Source of the DNA: Sphingobacterium sp. CZ-UAM
Lineage (GTDB): Bacteria > Bacteroidota > Bacteroidia > Sphingobacteriales > Sphingobacteriaceae
DNA: 64,000 nt
NCBI RefSeq assembly: GCF_002000245.1
Contig: NZ_MTCM01000007.1
Span: 62,001-126,000 of the forward strand
Reading direction: 5' to 3'
Positions 53,350 to 61,488 of the stretch are shown piece after piece. A program made the position numbers and the translations under genes. The notes below the pieces were generated by a model. That model had not been told where the DNA came from, did no database searches, and worked only from the letters and a program-made list of their open reading frames with translations. Position 1 is the first letter of the stretch; every line of letters begins with the position of its first letter.

Positions 53350-54477
53350 TTATCGCTTTTGATTATTTGTTAAGTGAATTTCTTTGCCCTGAACCTCGAC
53401 CTTTAAGTCCAGGCTCTTTGCCATCACCTTTAGTATTTCGGTCAGGCTATTTCTTTCAAATTCGGCTGTATACGGTATTTGTTGAAGGCTGGGATCATCT
53501 ATAATAACTTTATAGTCATACGCACGGGTAAGCAGCTCAGCGACATCCTTCAAGGGTGTATTCACAAAATTAAACTTACTGTCTACATAGTATTTATAGA
53601 ATTTATCCTGGACAGGCTTTTTTTGTACAGTTGCAGTATCGGCATCCCTTATCGTAAGCATCTGATCCGGCCGTAGAAAAATCTCCTTGTCGGCATAGGC
53701 TACTTTGACCAGTCCGGTGGCGACGATGACCTCTGTTGCTTTGGGAATGCGACGCACATTAAAACTTGTCCCCAGTACCGTAATTTTCGAATTCCCTGTC
53801 TCGATCACAAAAGGATGCTTTTTATCCTTTTTCACCTGAAAAAACACCTCTCCCTTTTTCAATTTGACATTTCTGTTTTTATTACTCCAGGTACTCGCAT
53901 AAGCCAGCTCCGTATTTCTATTGAGTGTTACCGTAGACCCATCTGGCAATGAATCCCTAAGCACAGCTTCTTGGCTCACAAGATGCATTTCCTCGCGCTG
54001 CGAACGGTCGAATACGTAGAATCCTACCATACAGACCAGCAGAATGCTCGCCGCAGCCCACCAGTTCCATTGAATCACATTTGTTTTCATTGTGGGGATT
54101 CCGGTAAGCTCCGATGCTCTCCTGTCCCTAACAATTTTAAAATTCATCCAAGCCTTATCCACATCCACTTCTGGAACTTCCAGAGGCTTAGGTAAGCTAT
54201 CCCATAACTTTTTCATTTGCAAATATGCCTCCCTATTATTAGCGTCTTTTTCCAACCATTCCTCTACGATCGTACGTTCGGCTTCATTCGTTTCCCCGAC
54301 CATATATCTTTCTAGTAGTTCCTTGTTCATCGCATATAGATAAGATAGAAATACGTTCTTCACTTTTAAGTATTCCGCTCTGTTGGCAGGATCCTGTTCC
54401 AACCAGCTTTGCACCAAATTATTCTCCGATTCATTGGTTTCCCCAACGATATATCTTTCCAGTAATTCCTTATTCAT
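53350..54477 (-). CDS. FecR family regulator with duplicated N-terminal domain
   Basis: This 375-residue protein has the FecR parts: membrane segment (about 145-163, WAAASILLVCMVGFYVF), FecR domain (VLRDSLPDGSTVTLNRN onward) and a C-terminal DUF4974 domain (about 295-365). It differs from other FecRs in its N-terminus: residues 1-49 and 50-98 are two versions of the same domain (MNKELLERYIVGETNESE and MNKELLERYMVGETNEAE). The ATG at 54477 overlaps the stop of the sigma gene (ATGA); the second copy starts with an ATG at 54330 that could give a normal-sized protein of 326 residues. The STN-barrel gene follows one base after its stop. Confidence 0.9.
   Translation of the reverse strand: MNKELLERYIVGETNESENNLVQSWLEQDPANRAEYLKVKNVFLSYLYAMNKELLERYMVGETNEAERTIVEEWLEKDANNREAYLQMKKLWDSLPKPLEVPEVDVDKAWMNFKIVRDRRASELTGIPTMKTNVIQWNWWAAASILLVCMVGFYVFDRSQREEMHLVSQEAVLRDSLPDGSTVTLNRNTELAYASTWSNKNRNVKLKKGEVFFQVKKDKKHPFVIETGNSKITVLGTSFNVRRIPKATEVIVATGLVKVAYADKEIFLRPDQMLTIRDADTATVQKKPVQDKFYKYYVDSKFNFVNTPLKDVAELLTRAYDYKVIIDDPSLQQIPYTAEFERNSLTEILKVMAKSLDLKVEVQGKEIHLTNNQKR
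54331..54477 (-). repeat. 147-bp duplication of the fecR N-terminal module
   Basis: The first 49 codons of fecR (54331-54477) and the next 49 (54184-54330) encode related domains. The similarity extends across the boundary: the 19 bases TTTCTATCTTATCTATATG before the first ATG, which end the sigma gene, recur before the second ATG and there are read in another frame as FLSYLYAM. Confidence 0.85.
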
Positions 54478-55007
54478 AACATATAGATAAGATAGAAAAT
54501 AATCAATGTTAAATAATCCATAAGCTCAATACGTAGGTGACGCAATGCTTTGCTCATATGCCCCTCGACTGTTTTTATCGAAAGATCCAACGTAGTTGCA
54601 ATATCCTTGTATTTCATCTCCTGAAAGCGGCTCAGTTCAAACACCGTCCTACTTTTTTCGGGCAATTCGGCCAGAGCCACCCTAAGTTTCTTATCCAGGT
54701 CCTTGCTGCTTTCGTCTACAGCTGGTTCCCATTCCTGTCTGTGCTGTTCATAAGACTGATATTTGAGCTTACGTTGCTCCTTCTTAAGAACATTCATGCT
54801 TTCATTATAGATCGCACGATAGAGGTAAGCTTTCAGCGAAGTGTGGATCTGCTCCTCCCAATCTTTCTCCCATAACCGCAGAAATACTTGCTGTACGACC
54901 TCCTCGGCCCCATCGCTATCCCCCAGATACCTAAAAGCATAACGATGCAATTCCTTGTAATGCGCCCGAAAAAGCTGCTCGAAATTCTTTTCTTTATTTT
55001 CCGACAT
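54474..55007 (-). CDS. ECF RNA polymerase sigma factor (Bacteroidota RpoE-like)
   Basis: This 177-residue sigma factor has region 2 (about 15-80, FRAHYKELHRYAFRYLGDSDGAEEV, shortened) and region 4 (about 115-165, LPEKSRTVFELSRFQEMKYKD and IKTVEGHMSKALRHLRIEL). It ends in a short hydrophobic tail (LTLIIFYLIYML) that I do not see in the other sigma factors here; the tail overlaps the fecR start by 4 bases (ATGA). It leads a three-gene unit with FecR and the STN-repeat protein. Confidence 0.93.
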   Translation of the reverse strand: MSENKEKNFEQLFRAHYKELHRYAFRYLGDSDGAEEVVQQVFLRLWEKDWEEQIHTSLKAYLYRAIYNESMNVLKKEQRKLKYQSYEQHRQEWEPAVDESSKDLDKKLRVALAELPEKSRTVFELSRFQEMKYKDIATTLDLSIKTVEGHMSKALRHLRIELMDYLTLIIFYLIYML

Positions 55008-55329
55008 TGGTTAAATCTACCATTTGATTAAACAATCTACTTTATACTAAGACAACACAAGTAATCATTACCCTTATTTATTTTTTACTTTTTTTTCTTG
55101 CTGATAATAATATCGCACCAACTTACTAATAAACTGCCAGCCCAAGTTCATCAAGTATATACAGCCCGCTGGAATTAAAGTACGACAATGATCGATCAGC
55201 TATCCAAGATTGGCACTAAAGGTAATTATCTAAAAATAGAAAAATGTTTTTTTTCTAAGGGTATACTGATTTTCCGTTGTCATAGTATAAAGCGACACGA
55301 AAAACTAGATAATAAAAAATAGTATTAAA
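55008..55329. other. Divergent intergenic region, no gene seen
   Basis: The 322 bases separate the sigma gene (minus) from the outer membrane barrel gene (plus). It is AT-rich with no open frame of note, no clear TAnnTTTG box and no strong hairpin. Both promoters should lie here, possibly of the ECF type. Confidence 0.5.
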
Positions 55330-55893
55330 ATGAAAACAACAATTAAAGCGGCCTTAGTGGCATTCACATTACTAGGAATAACAGGAACGGGACAAGCTCA
55401 GGAGGTCACCTATGGTGTACACGTAGGAAGCAACTATCACATGACCTCATTTGGAAACAAGTCCGTTAAAGACAATAACGGTAAAGTAGGAGTTTCTGTT
55501 GCCGCATTCGCGCGGATCGGAGATCGTATCTTCTTTCAACCGGGCATCGGAGCTAGTCTTTTGCGAAAAGAGTATACTTTTGAAGGTAGCCAAAAGACCC
55601 CTAAGTTCTATCAGGTCAATCTTCCACTTCAAGTTGGGTATACATTTTTACAAAATGGTGATTTCAGTTTCCGTGGCCTATTGGGGCCGCAATTGAATTA
55701 TGATCTGAAGACTGTCAAATCCGGTCCTACTACAGAGTATAAGAAATTCTCCTTTGACGGTAGAGCTGGAATCGGCATTGATGTCAGTAGCTTTACAGTA
55801 GATGCCTATTATAGCCATGGGTTCACCAGCGTGGATAAAACACTGGATGCCAAGAATAAAACCGTCGGTATTATGGTTGGCTATAAATTCTAA
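55330..55893 (+). CDS. Outer membrane beta-barrel protein (porin-like)
   Basis: This 187-residue protein has a signal peptide ending ...TGTGQAQ and a chain of alternating strands typical of small 8-stranded barrels (EVTYGVHVGSNYHM, GKVGVSVAAFARIGD, LLGPQLNYDLKTV, VGIMVGYKF). The last residue is Phe, as in outer-membrane barrels. Relatives are named PorT-like or outer membrane beta-barrel proteins. No transport function is shown. It is transcribed divergently from the second sigma/FecR unit and could be one of its targets, which is an inference. A terminator follows. Confidence 0.87.
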   Translation: MKTTIKAALVAFTLLGITGTGQAQEVTYGVHVGSNYHMTSFGNKSVKDNNGKVGVSVAAFARIGDRIFFQPGIGASLLRKEYTFEGSQKTPKFYQVNLPLQVGYTFLQNGDFSFRGLLGPQLNYDLKTVKSGPTTEYKKFSFDGRAGIGIDVSSFTVDAYYSHGFTSVDKTLDAKNKTVGIMVGYKF

Positions 55894-55998
55894 TAGCGGT
55901 TTATTAAAAAAAAACAGCTATTAGAAAAACCACAAAAAATACAAATGCCCTTGACGATTGAAAATAGCGTGCAAAGCTAGAAAGGGGGAGAAGTCATA

Positions 55999-56049
55999 AG
56001 AGAATGTCCGAAATTTAGTCCCTTAAAATTTCAGGCATTCTCTTTTTTT
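55999..56049 (+). terminator. Rho-independent terminator after the barrel gene
   Basis: AGAGAATG-...-AAATTT and AAATTT-...-CATTCTCT pair with a small internal mismatch and are followed by a run of seven T. It lies about 106 bases after the stop codon. Confidence 0.75.
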
Positions 56050-56154
56050 CAATTAGATTTTATTTTTTGTCAATAATTACTATTTTAGCGCTACCAAAAA
56101 TTTTTCCTAAAAAAAGAGCTTAGGATCATCCTATCTCAGGTTATTGGAATAATT

Positions 56155-56228
56155 CGGGATGTAGCGTAGCCCGGTATCGCGCCAGCATGGGGTGCTGGAG
56201 GTCGTCGGTTCAAATCCGGCCATCCCGA
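56155..56228 (+). tRNA. tRNA-Pro (anticodon GGG)
   Basis: A 74-base cloverleaf is visible: acceptor stem CGGGATG/CATCCCG with discriminator A, D-arm with GTAGCGTAGCCCGG, anticodon stem CCAGC/GCTGG with loop ATGGGGT (anticodon GGG), and T-arm GTCGG-TTCAAAT-CCGGC. The CGGG...CCCG acceptor ends are typical of bacterial tRNA-Pro. The CCA end is not encoded. A strong bidirectional terminator follows after a few bases. Confidence 0.95.
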
Positions 56229-56231
56229 CAG

Positions 56232-56279
56232 AAAAAGAAAGACCACTTCATTTTAAGAATGAAGTGGTCTTTCTTTTTT
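56232..56279. terminator. Strong bidirectional terminator after tRNA-Pro
   Basis: Arms of 21 bp (56232-56252 and 56258-56278) pair perfectly around a 5-base TTAAG loop. T runs on both strands let it end the tRNA transcript on the plus strand and the lipoprotein gene (56314) on the minus strand. Confidence 0.92.
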
Positions 56280-56313
56280 ATAACTTGAGATTCAAGCAAA
56301 CCCTTTGGATAAA

Positions 56314-58185
56314 TCAAATTTCGGCCACCACCAGCTTCTGTTCCAACATAAAAGTTACTATCCATTTACTCCCGATTTTAAAAGCGTTTAAATTATTGGG
56401 TGTATTATCACTGGATTCCGTTTCCAATGGTACATAAGAATAAACAAGCTCAGCTTCTCCCTCTTGTTTAAATGTAGAGCCATTGATTAAAACCGTCTTT
56501 ATGCCATGCGTGAATGTGTCTCCATATTCATAAAAGAAACGAAAATTATCCCCATCTGGAAGCATGATATACCGATCAAAAAGATGATCCTTTAGTTTGA
56601 TCGATGGTATGGACTTTTTTTGAGTGATCGGATAAAACCAAAGTTCATTATCGGCTTTATCAAAATAAAACGCCTGTTTATCAGCAGACAGATAGCGGGG
56701 ATGCCATGGTAAATTAGGAGGCAGCTTCACTGTTTCAACAGGTTCCAATTTAGCATTGAGCGATAGGTGATAGATGACCTCGTTTAATTTAAACAGCAAT
56801 GGAAAGTCCGGCGAAATGGTATTCATTGCTGCTGAGGGTAGATACTCGATTTTTCCTTTGGCAATATGTGCTTCTGTTAACAACCTGTCTACATTTTTTT
56901 GCGCTATTATCGCCCCTGTCTTACTGTTGATACATAACATTTCATAATTTACGGTCCGATCCTTATGATAAAGGATATAACTATGCTCCGGAGTCATATA
57001 AGTATGATCGATGATCATATCCCGTACCAACGACAACAACTTTTTGGAAGCCCGTTCTTTATAAAATGTGGTCTTTTCATTGCTTGGTTCCGCACTGTAT
57101 TGCCCCCATTGGAATAGCTTATTGATGGTGAATAGCGTTCCATTTTCAACCCTAAAATCAACGAATTCCGCTGCATTTGGTTGTTGTGGAGAAGCAATTT
57201 TACCGACCTGTATACTACTGTCAGCAGGATTTATACACAATAGTTGCTGATCCTTAAAATTCAGGTAATTTGGCTGTGGGTGTAAGCGGATGATTTTGTC
57301 CTTTGCTTCATCTAAAGCAAATAGTCCGTTCGTGTTTTCTTGAAATGTCTTCGTCCATACTTTCGCTCCCCTTTTTTTGAACTGATCTTTGGGATTAAGA
57401 CTGATTACCTTATCTAACCAGGTTTTCCATTCATGCTGTGAAGCCTCGGCCGCCGGTACGCCCAAAGATTCCATCTGGTTACTGACATCATTCAACCTTT
57501 TTCTCGCAAGATCAGCCACCGTAGTAGGTCTGTAATCATGTATGGCATATCCTCCATCAGTTGTTTCAGCACAGCCCACATAGTGAACCATAACCTGTTG
57601 ATTATTGTCTAAATGATCTATCCACTGTGGCACATGGCGCAGGTCGCGATAATCAGAGAAAATAGACCATTCGATGGTATCTTTTAATGTAGGCTGGTTA
57701 AAAATAGTGACTGGATAACGGTCATTTTCTGAAGCAATCTTGTCTTTATTATGTGCATTGAAAAACGTAACATTCTTTGTATAATAACAGTTTTCCATAC
57801 CCGGAACAGCAACTATCTCAAACGTAAAATCCCGGTCATAGGTAAAAAATAAGTTTTCCCTATCCGGAAAAAGAGGGATCAATAAAATATATGCTGTCCC
57901 CAGCCTTTTGGCATCCGCTTGACTTAAATGTAGGAAAAAACCATTTTCAGGAAGATAGATATCACCTTTATTAAGTACAAAAAGTAACTTTTCCATTGCA
58001 GCACTTAATTGAATAACCTGGTTATTCGACTTGAACTGCCCCCTAACTGACTGCACTTTTTCCGACGTATCCACTCTTGACTGAAGTTTTCCCTGATTTT
58101 CCACCGATTTGCTATTACCGTGGCATTGGCAAAATGCTATGATCAATAATACCAAATAGAGCTGCCTAAAGATCATTCTTACCAT
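56314..58185 (-). CDS. Large envelope protein of unknown function
   Basis: This 623-residue protein has an N-terminal signal peptide with Cys at the likely cleavage site (MVRMIFRQLYLVLLI...CQCHGNSK), perhaps a lipoprotein, although the lipobox is not ideal. The sequence has repeated strand-rich segments (NELWFYPITQKK, YLSADKQAFYFDKAD, FKLNEVIYHLSL) that could form a beta-propeller-like fold in the C-terminal half. I do not recognise the family. It is the downstream neighbour of the DUF5107/TPR gene (102 bases after it) in a minus-strand run with the glycoside-hydrolase-like gene. Confidence 0.75.
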   Translation of the reverse strand: MVRMIFRQLYLVLLIIAFCQCHGNSKSVENQGKLQSRVDTSEKVQSVRGQFKSNNQVIQLSAAMEKLLFVLNKGDIYLPENGFFLHLSQADAKRLGTAYILLIPLFPDRENLFFTYDRDFTFEIVAVPGMENCYYTKNVTFFNAHNKDKIASENDRYPVTIFNQPTLKDTIEWSIFSDYRDLRHVPQWIDHLDNNQQVMVHYVGCAETTDGGYAIHDYRPTTVADLARKRLNDVSNQMESLGVPAAEASQHEWKTWLDKVISLNPKDQFKKRGAKVWTKTFQENTNGLFALDEAKDKIIRLHPQPNYLNFKDQQLLCINPADSSIQVGKIASPQQPNAAEFVDFRVENGTLFTINKLFQWGQYSAEPSNEKTTFYKERASKKLLSLVRDMIIDHTYMTPEHSYILYHKDRTVNYEMLCINSKTGAIIAQKNVDRLLTEAHIAKGKIEYLPSAAMNTISPDFPLLFKLNEVIYHLSLNAKLEPVETVKLPPNLPWHPRYLSADKQAFYFDKADNELWFYPITQKKSIPSIKLKDHLFDRYIMLPDGDNFRFFYEYGDTFTHGIKTVLINGSTFKQEGEAELVYSYVPLETESSDNTPNNLNAFKIGSKWIVTFMLEQKLVVAEI

Positions 58186-58287
58186 TTATTTCATCTCTTG
58201 TATAATTAATTCAATTTACATCTTTTTTATTGAATACAAAATACCATAAAACTATTGTGGTTTTACAGCTATCAACGACAAAGAGAA

Positions 58288-61200
58288 TTAAAACATACGT
58301 TGGTCTTGCTCAAAATAAATGTGCCTGATCAACCCCGGCCAATAGGCTGTTAAGTTTCCTTTTTGAAGCTGATCAAAAAAAACAGCATCTGACTGATTGA
58401 TCCCTCGGACAGCTTGACCTCCACGAACAATAATACCTTTATTCGTCAATTGCTGTACGGCGGCCTGTTGAAGTAGGAGTTCGAATTTATTCTTAGGCTG
58501 CTTACGCTGGCTTATCTGCTGTAGAAAGTCGGTTTCACCATGACTGTTACCCATTTTCTTTTGTAGATAAGCTGCGAGCCAGTCCGCCAGAATTTCATTT
58601 TTACCTTCCGGATAGGGTTCTCCTACCCCCAGTTGCACCGGCCAGGCTCTTGATTCTTCCACCTTCAGATTTGCTTCTTTATATTTTTTTTGTTGCAGGC
58701 ATTGATAAGCCAGCATTAATTTGGTCTGTACATAGTAGTTATGTCCTTCTGTCGCTCCTTCAAAAGGAAGGATTTCGACCTTTTGCAATTCACGTTCAGC
58801 GAGCAGATATTCTTTATTTAACAACAAAGTCCGTACATGGGCTAAGGTCAGGATATAGTTTTTGGGAAATGCCAGATGATACTTCCCACTAACCTCGAGT
58901 GCCTGATCGTAATATTTCCCTTTATTTAACAATTCGACCAAACGCAGGCCATAGCGCCATTCATGTGGTTCCGCTGTTGTCGCTTGTCTCATCGCTGTAA
59001 TGGACTGATCGATCTGCTGATCTTCTTCAAGGCTAGATTTCACGGCAAAGTAAGCTCCAAAATCCGATGGTTCAGTACTTACCGCATCCAATAGCCGCTT
59101 CGCTTTCCCCCCCTGATTTCGGAAACGATAAAGTAATGCCTGCAAATAAGCAACTTTCCAATTTTTCAACTGCTCGCCTGCCCATTCAAACACCGGTCCA
59201 CTTTCTTCACGAAATGGAAACACAAAGGCTGGATTGGAAGCTGCCGCTCTTGCCAAATATTCCTGACTCACTGTAGGATTAGTTTTGGTCAGCCAGGCCA
59301 GCCACAATAACATCTCTGTATTTGGCTTATTTTTATTGAGTACAGTAGCCGCACGTTTATATTCATGTAGATCGGCATACCAAATGGCCAGTTCAAAACA
59401 TTTTTCCGAAGCAAATTCCTGCCTGGATAGCACTTCATTTTTCTCTTCAAATTGAATAAAGGCATTGAATGGATCGTTGCGAACAATCCGCTCATAGGAT
59501 GCCGTATCCAATGCTGTTCCTTGCCGCTTTTGAATGAGCAGCCGCAATTGCAATGCGTCTATATTTAGTCCGTTCGCCACTAATGCTTTCTCCACATAGG
59601 CCAAAGCCGGTTCATCCTGTTTGATCCGGTAATGGCACTTGGCAAGCTGTAAATAAGCCGCACTGCGCCAATTTGGATCCAGCGAAGCTACTTCAAAGCC
59701 ATCCAGAGCATCATGCGTTCTTTCGAGCTTGACTGCGGCCAAACCATAATAGTAATTGGCTGCAGCATCGTACGTATCAATCGCCAATGCTTGACGCGCA
59801 TAATCGTAACATTGCCTATAATCCATCCTGAACCAGGCAAGTTTGGCCTTCTCCAACAACAAATCCAATTGGGGTACTTGCTTTTCGGTCAACCTGTTTA
59901 GCAAAGTTTCTGCTACCCCATATTGTCGAAACCGGAGCAAATCTCGTACTTCGAGTAGCTTGGTTTGATTGCTATCGATCATCGTTTCACGGCTTGGTTC
60001 AGTAGGTCGATCCAATGTGCTAGCAATATCATGCTGTCGTAAATCAAAATAATCCCCTCCTAGTTTGAGATAATAGGGGCTGTCATCGCTTTTTAATTCC
60101 ACAACAAGCTGTTTCACTTCCCCCACTCGAGCGGTTAGATAATTAGCTCCGAGCGGCAAGCCATTCTTGTCGAGTGCAAAAATGCTATCTTGTAATGGTC
60201 GTTTGGGATCAACGGTCAACAGTAGCTTTTTGGCTTGTTGTTTTACCTGTAGCGCAGCCGATAACTGAAAATCTTTCGGTTGACCTATTCCGGCAAAAGG
60301 CATCCAATACTCCGTCCATGAATCGCTCTGGTAAGGTGCGAATCCAATTTGCTTGAATGGCGTTAAACTACTTGACGGCACATTCTGATTGAATAATCGA
60401 CCACTTTGAATCTCCACATATTGACCACTCCGGTCGGTCAGCAACTGCTCCCAGATCTGTCCATCTCCCGCCTGTGACCACAGAAATATTTTCTTACCCA
60501 ATTTATCTTCACGCAGTGCATATCGGGCCATCCCATGATCGCGTTCCTTATAATATACCCCAAAGGCCTTGCTATGTGCTCCCAGCACATGATACGATTT
60601 CGAACTCCCAAATGCATTCTCCCGATAGTTGGACAGATCACGGCCTTCGCCATCAATGGGCCATGAATGCGCATCCCCGTCGTGGCCGATATACCGGTTG
60701 CCCGGATATAGGAACTTCAAGTCCTCGCCGGCCGCGACCCCCAGATTCATCCAGGTATAATAAGGTTGCTCAATGGCATTGCCATTCGACCAGAAAGAAC
60801 GTGTCGAAAAATAACCCTTGTCTTTTTCCAAGCGAATTTCCAACGTCCAGTTGCTGCGGCTCAAAAGATCGAAAGCATGTATAAAACAACTTGCACTTCC
60901 ATCCGCATGCTCCTGCAGTAAATAATCCACCGCTGTAGACGTGTTGGGGGTATGACCTATAATTCCATAATTCGCTTCAATACCACCACTGGTCCAAGGC
61001 CCTCGCATCGCGATATCTCTGAATTTTACGACTCCATTGTTATAGATATAATCCCGCTTTCCTATTTTATCATAAGCAGACCAGATCTTACCCCCTATTT
61101 CCGGCATAATCTGAACCCGGATATAATCGTTTTCTAAGATCACAGTCTTCCACTCCTTTTCAATGGCGGTATTTGTAAAACCATCAAATCGAAAATAAGG

Positions 61201-61350
61201 ATACAATTTCTGTGCTGAAGCGATTGGGTCCGGATCCGAAAAAGGATAGGTTGTATACCGTTTTTTTACCTCAGCGATCTTTGTAGGGTTCTGCGCCAAT
61301 ACAGTTAATATCGCATGCCCCAATAGCGCTAACACGAGCCATTTTTTCAT
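58288..61350 (-). CDS. DUF5107 and TPR-containing secreted protein
   Basis: This 1020-residue protein has a signal peptide (MKKWLVLALLGHAILTVLAQ), a DUF5107 domain (about 45-345, EIGGKIWSAYDKIGKRDYIY, GIEANYGIIGHT, EYWMPFAGIG), which is galactose-mutarotase-like, and a long TPR region (about 450-900; for example YDAAANYYYGLAAVKLERTH and SAAYLQLAKCHYRIKQDEPAL shortened here). DUF5107 proteins in Bacteroidota are often tied to carbohydrate-related loci; the reaction, if any, is unknown. It is followed on the minus strand by an unknown lipoprotein and preceded by the glycoside-hydrolase-like gene, whose end lies 138 bases upstream. Confidence 0.88.
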   Translation of the reverse strand: MKKWLVLALLGHAILTVLAQNPTKIAEVKKRYTTYPFSDPDPIASAQKLYPYFRFDGFTNTAIEKEWKTVILENDYIRVQIMPEIGGKIWSAYDKIGKRDYIYNNGVVKFRDIAMRGPWTSGGIEANYGIIGHTPNTSTAVDYLLQEHADGSASCFIHAFDLLSRSNWTLEIRLEKDKGYFSTRSFWSNGNAIEQPYYTWMNLGVAAGEDLKFLYPGNRYIGHDGDAHSWPIDGEGRDLSNYRENAFGSSKSYHVLGAHSKAFGVYYKERDHGMARYALREDKLGKKIFLWSQAGDGQIWEQLLTDRSGQYVEIQSGRLFNQNVPSSSLTPFKQIGFAPYQSDSWTEYWMPFAGIGQPKDFQLSAALQVKQQAKKLLLTVDPKRPLQDSIFALDKNGLPLGANYLTARVGEVKQLVVELKSDDSPYYLKLGGDYFDLRQHDIASTLDRPTEPSRETMIDSNQTKLLEVRDLLRFRQYGVAETLLNRLTEKQVPQLDLLLEKAKLAWFRMDYRQCYDYARQALAIDTYDAAANYYYGLAAVKLERTHDALDGFEVASLDPNWRSAAYLQLAKCHYRIKQDEPALAYVEKALVANGLNIDALQLRLLIQKRQGTALDTASYERIVRNDPFNAFIQFEEKNEVLSRQEFASEKCFELAIWYADLHEYKRAATVLNKNKPNTEMLLWLAWLTKTNPTVSQEYLARAAASNPAFVFPFREESGPVFEWAGEQLKNWKVAYLQALLYRFRNQGGKAKRLLDAVSTEPSDFGAYFAVKSSLEEDQQIDQSITAMRQATTAEPHEWRYGLRLVELLNKGKYYDQALEVSGKYHLAFPKNYILTLAHVRTLLLNKEYLLAERELQKVEILPFEGATEGHNYYVQTKLMLAYQCLQQKKYKEANLKVEESRAWPVQLGVGEPYPEGKNEILADWLAAYLQKKMGNSHGETDFLQQISQRKQPKNKFELLLQQAAVQQLTNKGIIVRGGQAVRGINQSDAVFFDQLQKGNLTAYWPGLIRHIYFEQDQRMF

Positions 61351-61488
61351 TGAAATATGTATTTATTCATTAGTCAACTAGTTGCCCGGAAGCTTTCAGA
61401 TAAATGTGCCAACTCCAGCAATACGAGCATTCCACATCTTCTCCAAAGAACCCGGATTAACTCCCTAGGATATATAGGCTACTAGCTA

